From Acidobacteriaceae bacterium (lineage in GTDB: Bacteria > Acidobacteriota > Terriglobia > Terriglobales > Acidobacteriaceae), in the NCBI GenBank assembly GCA_025462735.1, contig JAOAPC010000003.1, forward strand, positions 80,391 through 144,390: 64,000 nt of DNA, given 5' to 3'. A program made the translations under genes and the position numbers. The notes below the pieces were generated by a model. It saw only the letters and a list, made by a program, of their open reading frames with translations. It did not search any database and was not told the origin of the DNA. Below are positions 18,309-25,927 of this stretch, piece after piece (positions within the stretch are counted from its first letter, which is position 1; the number at the start of each line of letters is the position of its first letter).

Positions 18309-19214
18309 CTAGCTACAAGCCGCGTCGGCCTGCTCGTGCGCGTGGTAGCTGGAGCGTACCAATGGTCCCGATTCCACATGGCGGAATCCAAGCTGAAGCG
18401 CCTCGTCTTTCAAGTACTGAAATTCTTCCGGAGTGTAGAACCGCGCAATCGGCAAATGGTCGCGCGAGGGACGCAGATATTGACCCACAGTCAAAAGGTC
18501 GACTTCCCTCTCTGCCAGGTCGCGGAAGACGTCCACTAATTCCGTCATGGTCTCACCCAAACCAACCATCACCCCGGATTTCGTGACCATGCCAGGAGCA
18601 AATTTCTTTGCGTTCTCCAGCAACCGCAACGTGCGCTCGTAGCGCGCGCCGGAGCGGACCGCACGGTAAAGCCGCGGCACAGACTCTGTATTGTGATTGA
18701 GCACATCCGGCCCGGCGTCGAGCACGATCCGGAGCGCTTCATCGAGACCTTGAAAATCCGGGATTAGCACTTCGACGCGGCATTCCGGCGACACTCGACG
18801 GACCTCGCGAATGGTCTCGGCAAAAATCCTTGCTCCCCCAAGATTGTCGTCATCCCGGTTCACGCTGGTGATGACGGCATGTTTCAGGCCGAGCGTCGCC
18901 ACCGCTTCCGCAACCCGCCGCGGTTCATCTAAATCGAGCGGCAGCGGACGTCCCTTGGGCACGGCGCAAAAGCCACATCGGCGTGTGCAGATCTCACCGA
19001 GCAACATAAAGGTCGCGGTGCGATGGTTCCAGCATTCGCCGATGTTCGGGCACTGTGCCGATTCGCAGACCGTGTGCAGTCCCAGGCCGCGCGCGAGCTT
19101 TTTCAGTTCGTGGAAGTTCTCGCCTGCCGGTGCCTTTGCGCGAAGCCATGAAGGCTTAGGCTGCCGCACGGGAGGCCCAATCTCAATTTGCACCAGCTGC
19201 GACGAGCTGCTCAT
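18309..19214 (-). CDS. lipA: Lipoyl synthase
   Basis: A 301-residue radical SAM enzyme that inserts two sulphurs into octanoyl groups on lipoyl domains of 2-oxoacid dehydrogenases. Both clusters are intact: the auxiliary one with C50, C55 and C61 (CESAQCPNIGEC) and the radical SAM one with C76, C80 and C83 (CTRRCGFC). Other family motifs are GLKHAVITSVNRDD, LIPDFQG, NHNTESVPRLY and KSGVMVGLGET. The conserved Arg-Ser-Ser-Tyr near the C-terminus (PLVRSSYHA) is present. The length is normal. No lipB lies nearby. Confidence 0.97.
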   Translation of the reverse strand: MSSSSQLVQIEIGPPVRQPKPSWLRAKAPAGENFHELKKLARGLGLHTVCESAQCPNIGECWNHRTATFMLLGEICTRRCGFCAVPKGRPLPLDLDEPRRVAEAVATLGLKHAVITSVNRDDDNLGGARIFAETIREVRRVSPECRVEVLIPDFQGLDEALRIVLDAGPDVLNHNTESVPRLYRAVRSGARYERTLRLLENAKKFAPGMVTKSGVMVGLGETMTELVDVFRDLAEREVDLLTVGQYLRPSRDHLPIARFYTPEEFQYLKDEALQLGFRHVESGPLVRSSYHAHEQADAACS

Positions 19215-19361
19215 GGGTCATATTCTACAGGAGTGCTGGCGTGAAGCCTTGACACGAGATTCAGCCGGACTGTATAGCTGTTGGCGTTACTTTGTTGTGA
19301 AATCGTGTACTAGCATCTTTTAAGCGAGAGCTCAGCAGATTTACGCATCCAAGTACCCGCG

Positions 19362-21086
19362 ATGACTTTCTCACTCCGAGGTGTGGCCTGGACGGCATTC
19401 GCGTTCGCTGTAATTTTGCTAGTGGGCAGTAGCATTTTTCTGCTTCGCGCGACCCACAGTCTCTTCGATAGCGAAGCCCTGGTCTCCCATACTCGTGAAG
19501 TACAAACTGCTCTGGAGGGCCTCAGCTCTGAAGTTTTCCAACTTACCAACTCGCGGCGCGGTTTCGTTATTACTGATGATCAGACCTTCCTCGGCGACTA
19601 TCACACCGCAGCGGCTCAGATTCCTGGGGATCTCGATAGTCTCCGTCACCTCACGACAGACCGGCCGGACCGCCAGCAGGAACTCAGCCAAGTGACCGAC
19701 GACATTCAAGCGCTCTTGAATCTGATCAACGGCTCATTGAACGCCCACTTGGCACGAACTTCCAACAGAGAAATGGACATCCGTGTCACGCGGCAAACCG
19801 GTGCGATCGCAAATCGAGTGCAAGCCACTCTGCAGAAGATGGGCGGCGAGGAAGACCAGCTGCTGCGAGAGCGCCAGATCGCCTCTCGCACGAATTACCG
19901 GCATACCTTGCGCCTTATCTTTGCGTCTTTCATCATTGCCCTAATGCTGCTGATTGCGGAGATGTTCCTGCTCAGCTATGAATTCACCCGCCATCGCGAA
20001 ACCGAGCATAAAGCGCGCCAAAGCCAGGAGATCGTTAACGCCTTTTTCTCTTCTTCCACCGTGGGTTTCGGCATTCTGGACTCGCATTTCTGCTACACCC
20101 GCATCAACGATGTGCTGCCGCGAATGGCAGGACTCGCACCGGAAGAGATTCTTGGCAGACCTGTTTCGAAAGTTTTCGGAGAGTCTGGCACACGCGCGGA
20201 AGCCGTCCTGCGCGAAGTGCTCGAAACCGGTAAGCCGGTTCTTGACCGCGAAGTGGAAGCGAAACCTGTCAGCAGGCCCGGCGACCTGCGCCACTGGCTG
20301 GTAAATTATTTTCCGATTCGCGAAAGCGGTGGAAAGGTTACGCAGGTTGGCGTCACCGCCGTCGACGTAACCGCGCGGCGAAATGCAGAAGACGCGTTGA
20401 GAAAACTGAGTGGCAGACTGCTCGGCATTCAGGACCAGGAACGCCGAAGGATTGCTCGCGAGCTTCACGACAGTTTGGGCCAATACCTGGCGGGGATGAA
20501 GATAGCCATCGATATGATGAGCTCGCGTTCGCCACAACAAGATCCGCTATTGATTGAATGTGCGGATATTCTCGAGCGGGCCATTGCCGAAACCCGCACC
20601 CTTTCGCATCTGCTGCACCCGCCGCTGCTCGACGAAGCCGGTTTTGCCTCGGCTGCCAGTTGGTTCGTGGCCGGATTTTCTCAGCGCAGCGGGATCCCGG
20701 TCTCTCTCGACTTGCCGGCAGATCTGCAGCGCCTTCCTGACGCGATTGAAATCGCCTTATTTCGCGTTCTTCAGGAGAGCCTTACCAATGTGCATCGCCA
20801 CTCCCGCGCCAAGTCGGCGGAAATCAGCGTTGAAGTTGACGCCGAGCAGGTCACGATCGAAGTTCGGGACCACGGACGTGGTATGCCGCCCCACGTTATT
20901 AAGCAGGTCGAAGCTGAAACCAGCAAATTAGGCGTCGGGCTGGCCGGAATGCGCGAACGCATTCACGAACTCGGAGGAAGGTTTGGAGTCTCCTCCAACG
21001 AGCACGGAACCACCGTGCATGCGAGTATTCCGCTCGGTCTAGAGCAACCGCCGCCATTGCGAATCGGCGCCGAAAACTTTGCTTGA
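19362..21086 (+). CDS. Sensor histidine kinase with CHASE3, PAS and HisKA_3 domains
   Basis: A 574-residue membrane kinase. The first membrane helix is at about 7-28, a CHASE3-type extracellular helical sensor follows (SSEVFQLTNSRRGFVITDDQ), the second helix is near 183-208 (LIFASFIIALMLLIAEMFLL), then a PAS domain (about 220-335), a NarL-type HisKA_3 dimerisation domain (RRRIARELHDSLGQYLAGMK with the phospho-His) and a HATPase domain (ESLTNVHRHSRAKS, DHGRGMP, GVGLAGMRERIHELGG). Such kinases partner LuxR/NarL-type regulators, but none is adjacent, so it is an orphan here. The ATG at 19362 lacks a strong ribosome site. Confidence 0.92.
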   Translation: MTFSLRGVAWTAFAFAVILLVGSSIFLLRATHSLFDSEALVSHTREVQTALEGLSSEVFQLTNSRRGFVITDDQTFLGDYHTAAAQIPGDLDSLRHLTTDRPDRQQELSQVTDDIQALLNLINGSLNAHLARTSNREMDIRVTRQTGAIANRVQATLQKMGGEEDQLLRERQIASRTNYRHTLRLIFASFIIALMLLIAEMFLLSYEFTRHRETEHKARQSQEIVNAFFSSSTVGFGILDSHFCYTRINDVLPRMAGLAPEEILGRPVSKVFGESGTRAEAVLREVLETGKPVLDREVEAKPVSRPGDLRHWLVNYFPIRESGGKVTQVGVTAVDVTARRNAEDALRKLSGRLLGIQDQERRRIARELHDSLGQYLAGMKIAIDMMSSRSPQQDPLLIECADILERAIAETRTLSHLLHPPLLDEAGFASAASWFVAGFSQRSGIPVSLDLPADLQRLPDAIEIALFRVLQESLTNVHRHSRAKSAEISVEVDAEQVTIEVRDHGRGMPPHVIKQVEAETSKLGVGLAGMRERIHELGGRFGVSSNEHGTTVHASIPLGLEQPPPLRIGAENFA

Positions 21087-21155
21087 CGCGGTTTATTTCG
21101 GCTTTGTTGGAAAAAGATAGTCCCACCCTTCGCGGTTGAAGAGTGGGGCTTTGAA

Positions 21156-21431
21156 CTAACTTACTTTGCGGTCTTTCTGGGATTCAGGAACACGTTGAGA
21201 CTCAGGACCGCCTCGTTGTGCGTCAGTTTCCTGGCCCAGCGTCCGGTTCCACTCTTCTACTTCCCGCTGTGCCTGCTCCTTGGCGACTCCGTACCTCTCT
21301 TGGATACGGCCCACAAGCTTGTCGCGCTGTCCTGCAACCACGTCCAAATCGTCATCGGTTAGCTTGCCCCAGCGGGTCTTGGCTTCACCTTTCAGCTGCT
21401 TCCATTTCCCTTGCACCTGGTCCCAATTCAT
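21156..21431 (-). CDS. CsbD family stress-response protein
   Basis: A 91-residue protein with the CsbD signature MNWDQVQGKWKQLKGEAKTR followed by WGKLTDDDLDVVAGQRDKL and a helical GRIQERYGVAKEQAQREV segment. CsbD proteins accumulate in general stress responses; their biochemical role is unknown. AGGAGG lies 4 nt before the ATG at 21431. The C-terminal 25 residues are an unusual Gln/Glu/Arg-rich tail beyond the normal domain. Confidence 0.92.
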   Translation of the reverse strand: MNWDQVQGKWKQLKGEAKTRWGKLTDDDLDVVAGQRDKLVGRIQERYGVAKEQAQREVEEWNRTLGQETDAQRGGPESQRVPESQKDRKVS

Positions 21432-21664
21432 GAGTCCTCCTGTATTTGCGTTCCAGAGAGAAGCCTAGCGGTCGACCACAGAAACAGGCAATACAGGGAA
21501 CACCCCATTAGCAGAGAAGAAGAGTAGGAACAAAATCAGGCTGGCGTGAGTCTCTGGGAAGAGTGCTTGCGAAAAATGGGCGAGGGGCCAGAACTGACGA
21601 GAACTGCTGACTCAGAACTGCCGACTCAGAGCTGCTGACAGGGACTTACGTCTGATGCTCGCGC

Positions 21665-22381
21665 TCAGCTCTCCAAATACGACTCCACCCACTCTTTAAC
21701 TTTCTTACGCCGCTCATCTCCGCGATCAAAACGCACGCCGAACGATTTGTCGGACGCCTTGATCCAACTCACATTGCCGCGGACCCAGACCCGGGGCAAA
21801 GTCAGCAGCGCAAACGAAACTTCCACCGGCAACCCCGGCGCAACTTCCTGCGCACATTTCAACGACATGCCGCCGCTGCTGATCTCTACGCTGCTGGCTT
21901 CAAACTGGCGATGGTTCGAACCGGCTATCACAGAAACCTGCGTGATCACCGGAACGCGGGCGTACCGGCGAAATTCGTGCAGTACCAGCATCTGCGTCGA
22001 GCGCACCAGCTTCAGCGCCGACGACCTCTCCAAGGGTTCGTGAAAAATTGCGTTGATCCCAAATTGTGAGAGATTCATCGCGTCTTTAATCGTGCCTCCC
22101 AGCCCATAAATCACCATACGGCTGTTAGACCGTGATCGGCGTGCCGACTCCAGCACCGGCGCAGCTTTGCTGCCTACGTGCACTACGCAGGCCTCAAATT
22201 TCTCGCTGGACAGTCGCTCAGCTTTCTCGCCGGTCATCGTCACGCTATCAATTCCAAATTGCCGGAAACATTCAGACAGCAGTACGCGGGAGTTTTCGTG
22301 CAAATCCACGAGCGCTGCGCGGGCTGAGAACTTTCTAGAGGGGGGTAGGGGTACAAGAGAGTTTCCCAAGGTATTCTCCAT
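21665..22381 (-). CDS. PilZ domain protein with receiver-like N-terminal half
   Basis: A 238-residue protein in two halves. Residues about 18-125 have the alternating strand-helix pattern of a receiver-like domain (AALVDLHENSRVLLSECF, RMVIYGLGG, FGINAIFHEPL) but without a clear phospho-acceptor Asp set. Residues about 135-238 form a PilZ domain: RRYARVPV gives the RxxxR part and SVEISSGGMSLKC the D/NxSxxG part (here E-I-S-S-G-G), followed by VWVRGNVSWIKASDKSFGVRF. It probably responds to cyclic di-GMP in the cytoplasm. It is monocistronic. Confidence 0.75.
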   Translation of the reverse strand: MENTLGNSLVPLPPSRKFSARAALVDLHENSRVLLSECFRQFGIDSVTMTGEKAERLSSEKFEACVVHVGSKAAPVLESARRSRSNSRMVIYGLGGTIKDAMNLSQFGINAIFHEPLERSSALKLVRSTQMLVLHEFRRYARVPVITQVSVIAGSNHRQFEASSVEISSGGMSLKCAQEVAPGLPVEVSFALLTLPRVWVRGNVSWIKASDKSFGVRFDRGDERRKKVKEWVESYLES

Positions 22382-22765
22382 TAGCTAATCTGGTTGACTC
22401 CTACTAATTTGTATCGGCTGCCGCGGATTTCTTATTAGTTACTCGCTCTTGCTGAATTGCTTTTTCTTGTGCGCCGATCCACATCATTCCGCTGAAACCC
22501 CATTCTGGCGCGGGAAGTCGGCCACTGCAACTGTGCATTAGGACAGTGCGCAGTACAAAGGTGCCATTACTCGGATGACCATTGACGCGTTACGGGTAAC
22601 AGCAAAAATTTCCGGCAAAACCAGAAGAAATCGTGAACGAAACGGCGCGGACGCTACAATTCTCGTTCTTTGTGCGGCGATTCCGGACTGTCATTTCTGG
22701 CGACAAAATTGCGTATCCACAAGTCAGCTTCGCTCGGGATTCTGCCCCGGTTCTCGCCCAAGCGA

Positions 22766-23011
22766 TTACATAACCTGCTTCTTTGCAAAACGCACGCTCA
22801 ACATTGTGCTGATTGCAGCGATGCCGGCGAAGAAAATAACAAGCGCTGAGTCGCGTCCGCTCGAAACTTTTCCCAACCGAAACAGGATGTAACCAACAAC
22901 GAGATTAAATAGCGCCCAAACAACGTTCACCGTTGGCGATGACAATCCTTTACCCGGAGGATGAGCAAATGGAGTCAGTTCACTGTGATTTTTCCTTTCG
23001 ATTGAGCGTCG
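22766..23011 (-). pseudogene. Membrane-protein reading frame lacking a start codon
   Basis: On the minus strand, 82 codons are open and end in TAA (22768-22766), but the frame is closed upstream by a TAG and contains no good ATG, GTG or TTG start ahead of the conserved-looking part. The translation contains TPFAHPPGKGLSSPTVNVVW followed by a membrane helix (LFNLVVGYILFRLG) and a second helix (LVIFFAGIAAISTMLSVRFA). The composition is convincingly protein-like. It is either a gene whose 5' end was lost or frameshifted, or one using CTG (near 22976). Function unknown. Confidence 0.5.
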
Positions 23012-23106
23012 CTAAAAGAATATTCCTGTCGGAAATGAAAAGCGTCTCTTAGGCCATCTCATCGAAGCCGAGGGAGTTGGGGGGAAAGGCACAGCTTTAA
23101 GAGTTT

Positions 23107-23127
23107 GTCCTGAGCGAAGTCGAAGGA
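23107..23127 (+). repeat. Dispersed CCTGAGCGAAGTCGAAGG repeat
   Basis: An exact-core copy (CCTGAGCGAAGTCGAAGG) in the gap between the truncated membrane-protein frame and the secreted OB-like protein gene. Confidence 0.8.
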
Positions 23128-23225
23128 TTGGGCGCCCGGAGTTGATGTCGCTAAGTAGTGTGCGATCGCCACCACGCAGAAATCGAGGAGAGCTGGCAAT
23201 GCCAGCCCTCTCCTCATAGATCAAG

Positions 23226-23606
23226 CTACTTCGAGCACGAATCGCTGACCATTTTTACATGCGTCACTTTCAGATGTCCGTGCTCGGTATTTTCCTTCGT
23301 TGCCCCGGTATCGTGGGCCATATCTTTGGTGTCTTCTTTCATGTTATGCGCCATTGCATTCTTCACGACTCCGGTCACCGCAACCGTATGCCCCACATGG
23401 TCCGCCAGCGCCACATTGCTGCTGCGCACTTCCCATGTGCTGCCGTCTTCCGCTTTCAGGTTAAACTCCTTAGCGTTATCGCCTTGCGATAAGCATCCCG
23501 TGATGGTTCGCGTGTCCGATTTGCCTTTCGTGTCGGCCGAATCGTCGGCCATCACCCACGCCGAAGCTGTACATGCCAGTACCAAGCACAAAAACAGGTT
23601 TCTCAT
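23226..23606 (-). CDS. Secreted OB-like protein (DUF5818-like)
   Basis: A 126-residue exported protein. The ATG at 23606 is preceded by AAGGAGG at 11 nt and opens a signal peptide (FLCLVLACTASAWVMA). The mature part starts ADDSADTKGKSDTRTITGCL and continues as alternating strands (EFNLKAEDGSTWEVRSSNVA, HVGHTVAVTGVV), the pattern of the small OB-type domain (DUF5818-like) abundant in Acidobacteria. A Met/His/Asp/Lys-rich insert follows and the protein ends KMVSDSCSK. Function unknown. The much longer open frame upstream is rejected because it lacks a signal peptide. Confidence 0.75.
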   Translation of the reverse strand: MRNLFLCLVLACTASAWVMADDSADTKGKSDTRTITGCLSQGDNAKEFNLKAEDGSTWEVRSSNVALADHVGHTVAVTGVVKNAMAHNMKEDTKDMAHDTGATKENTEHGHLKVTHVKMVSDSCSK

Positions 23607-23788
23607 GTTTGTTTGTTCCTCCTTAGAATTTTCCTGATTAACCGGAGATTCGATTCCCACCAACGAGAACGGGTTGTAGGAGGATAAGCGGGGCGTGAAC
23701 GAATGGCGGTTCCAAACCTCAAGTTTTGAAGGATTTGACGCGCATGAGAACCGATTCACGGCCTCACTCATCCTCATACCCGCCTTCT

Positions 23789-24400
23789 TCACGCCCGATC
23801 CCTGATGAGCTTCACCAGCTTCTCCTTCACCCCCGGCCACTCTGCCGCAATGATCGAAAATCTCACCGAGGCGCCGGGGATAAAGTCCGCCGCCATCCGA
23901 TGCGCCCGCAGAATCCCTTCACACTGTCCGCCAATGCGTTTGAGCGCAGCTTGTGAGCGCTCGTTCCGTGCGTCCGTGTGAAAGCAGACGCGGAGCACCT
24001 GCCATGTCTCGAAAGCATGTGTCAGCATTAGCAGCTTGGCCTCGGTGTTCGCGGCCGTGCGAATTGCCGAACGGGTCAGCCAGGTGTACCCGATCTCGCC
24101 GGCATCGGGAGTACCGCGGCCGTGCGAAGGATGTCCCTGCGGCCACCCCCATCGCTCCAGGTTCCAGAAGCGGGTGGAACCGATGACCACTCCATCATCC
24201 GCGCGCACGATCGCGAACGGCACAGCCGTACCCGCATTCCTCCAGGCCAATGCGATCTCAACGTACCTGGTCGCCTCGGCTTTGCCTTGTGGAACCGGAC
24301 TCCACTGGTACAGCAAATGATCAACCGCGGCAGCCACGGCCAGCCCGTCAACGTGGCGATGATCCAACGGTTCAAGACGAACCCACCTGCCTTGCAGCAC
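23789..24400 (-). CDS. GNAT family N-acetyltransferase (RimJ/RimL type)
   Basis: A 203-residue acetyltransferase. It begins LQGRWVRLEPLDHRHVDGL, the usual first strand and helix, and carries FAIVRADDGVVIGSTRFWNL, EIGYTWLTRSAIRTAANTEA (the acetyl-CoA loop region) and the downstream helix-strand VCFHTDARNERSQAALKRIG typical of RimJ/RimL enzymes that acetylate alpha- or side-chain amino groups. The GTG at 24400 is the likely start, although no clear ribosome site is seen. It is monocistronic and followed upstream by a repeat-rich gap. Confidence 0.87.
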   Translation of the reverse strand: MLQGRWVRLEPLDHRHVDGLAVAAAVDHLLYQWSPVPQGKAEATRYVEIALAWRNAGTAVPFAIVRADDGVVIGSTRFWNLERWGWPQGHPSHGRGTPDAGEIGYTWLTRSAIRTAANTEAKLLMLTHAFETWQVLRVCFHTDARNERSQAALKRIGGQCEGILRAHRMAADFIPGASVRFSIIAAEWPGVKEKLVKLIRDRA

Positions 24401-25156
24401 AAAACTTTTCGGATGTCATGACTCTCACTATGCAAGGAGCCGTTGCGCAGCCGCAAGGTGCAAACAAACAATCGCATTGACAATGACAATCACGCCGGCT
24501 GGCCACCGCGAGAGATATCTAACGGTGAGTTTGGGTAGCACGCCTGCCCTGAGCGAAGCCGAAGGGGCTTCAGCCTCGCATATTCGCACCCTCCATCGAT
24601 GTCATCCTGAGCGAAGCATTGTCATTCGTTGGCGAATGAAAATGCGGAGTCGAGGGACCTTGTGTTTCTACTCGTTGCGAACCGCAATCCCGGGATCTTA
24701 TTTCTGCCGCTCAGGGTGCAGGGGGTGCCCCACTTCTCGCCGGTTTTGCGAGAAGTGGGAATCAACTGAACCCTGCGCCACCGCGGAAGAGCGGCGCTTC
24801 AGCGCCGCGTGACGCGCACCCAACTTGATGTCATTCCGAGCGAAGCATTTCGCGTCTGCGAAATGCGAAATCGAGGAATCTGCTGTTTTCGTGCGTGCCC
24901 AAAGCAGCGGGCGCTTCTTCCGTCGCGCTTGGTCAAGGTCTGTTCCCGGTAGCACGGCTGAAGCCGTGCCGCACAATCGGCTTAATAATTGTCATTCCGA
25001 CGAAACAGGATCATTCACTTCGCGAATGATCCTGCGAAGTGGAGGAATCTGCTGTTGAAGATTGTCGGCAATCCCACTCTTTGAAAACCGCAAAGGGTGG
25101 GGCAGCCTCATTTTGGGTCGTGCAGATGGGTTACAACCCATTGATTAAGATAAGTT
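24401..25156. repeat. Repeat-rich intergenic region with several palindromic elements
   Basis: No gene is supported. It holds the CCTGAGCG family copy at 24543-24567; long hairpin elements at about 24599-24660, 24828-24888 and 24992-25056, each flanked by CATTCCGAG/CATCCTGAG and GAGGAATCTGCT-like ends around a variable inner palindrome; the short palindromes GGCGCTTCAGCGCC (about 24793) and GCACGGCTGAAGCCGTGC (about 24952); and a partial GGGTGGGGCAGCC element near 25095. They look like several REP-type families stacked together. Confidence 0.75.
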
Positions 25157-25507
25157 ATGCCCGTGAATAGAGAGAATCCGCCGCCTGGCATCGCCAAGAG
25201 CACCCATAAACTAATCTGGACGTCTATTGAAGGACATCGTCACGTTCGGTTCTTCTATGACGCGAAGGAACGAATCTCGGAGCCTCACGACTATGGTATC
25301 CAGAACGGACAAGTGCGCCTCCTCGTTTACCAGTTCGGTGGCGAGAGCAACACCGGGCGTTTGCCTGCATGGCGCTTGGTTGGCGTCGATGGAATAAGTG
25401 AACTCAAAATTCTCAGCACTACCTTCCCGGGGAACCGGCCTGCTCCATCAGGTCAGCACCACCACTGGGATCAAATTTTCATTCGCGTCGGCGAGCCGCA
25501 AGGCTGA
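25157..25507 (+). CDS. Conserved small protein of unknown function (WYL-like strands)
   Basis: A 116-residue cytoplasmic protein. The core reads IEGHRHVRFFYDAKERISEP, then YGIQNGQVRLLVYQFGG and GRLPAWRLVGVDGISELKIL, ending with a DQIFIRV strand. The order (basic strand, EPHDYG turn, RLPxWRL) resembles WYL-type beta modules that sense ligands, but no fused helix-turn-helix is present. The ATG at 25157 lies in a clear gap between repeats. I recognise it as a recurring family but cannot name it. Confidence 0.7.
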   Translation: MPVNRENPPPGIAKSTHKLIWTSIEGHRHVRFFYDAKERISEPHDYGIQNGQVRLLVYQFGGESNTGRLPAWRLVGVDGISELKILSTTFPGNRPAPSGQHHHWDQIFIRVGEPQG

Positions 25508-25524
25508 GCAGCGTTGTATCGGGG

Positions 25525-25654
25525 CACGGCTTTAGCCGTGCCACCTACAATTCCGTTTCAAATTTGTCATTCCGAGCTTCGCATTTCGCGTACGCGAAAT
25601 GCGAAGTCGAGAGCCTGCCCGTTTTAGCCGAAGCCCCGAGCGAAGTCGAGGGGG
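25525..25654. repeat. Cluster of three palindromic repeats
   Basis: Contains GCACGGCTTTAGCCGTGC near 25526, a long hairpin with inner arms GCATTTCGCG/CGCGAAATGC near 25580-25600, and a degenerate CCGAGCGAAGTCGAGG copy at 25634-25654. Confidence 0.7.
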
Positions 25655-25695
25655 ACTGACCAGAGGAGGGAGTCGAACGGGAATCTGCTTTTCGG

Positions 25696-25890
25696 CTATT
25701 GATTTGCAAAATTGTATTTGCCAGGCTCGCCCAGCGCGTCTGCCTCACGGTCCACCATCTCGCGCGTGATGCGAGAATTCTCGATCACAGTGTTGCCGTA
25801 CGCGACGCTCCGCCGCTGCTGTTCCTTGTCTTCTGAAGTAAGGACAAACTTCTTTGCCGCCTCAAGCAGGTCTTGCAGGTATATGGTCAT
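25696..25890 (-). CDS. Small acidic protein in the AbiEi-TrlF-like operon
   Basis: A 64-residue protein. I start it at the ATG at 25890 because GGAGG lies 6 nt upstream; the longer frame runs antisense through the ATPase gene and is rejected. It opens with a helix (TIYLQDLLEAAKKFVLTSED) and carries VAYGNTVIENSRITREMVDR, also helical, so it could be an all-helical binding partner. It begins 37 bp after the end of the PHP-SMC ATPase gene and is very likely the third gene of that operon. No family is recognised. Confidence 0.7.
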   Translation of the reverse strand: MTIYLQDLLEAAKKFVLTSEDKEQQRRSVAYGNTVIENSRITREMVDREADALGEPGKYNFANQ

Positions 25891-25927
25891 GGCTCGCCTC
25901 CGGACGAACGAGCTCCGGATAAACTTT

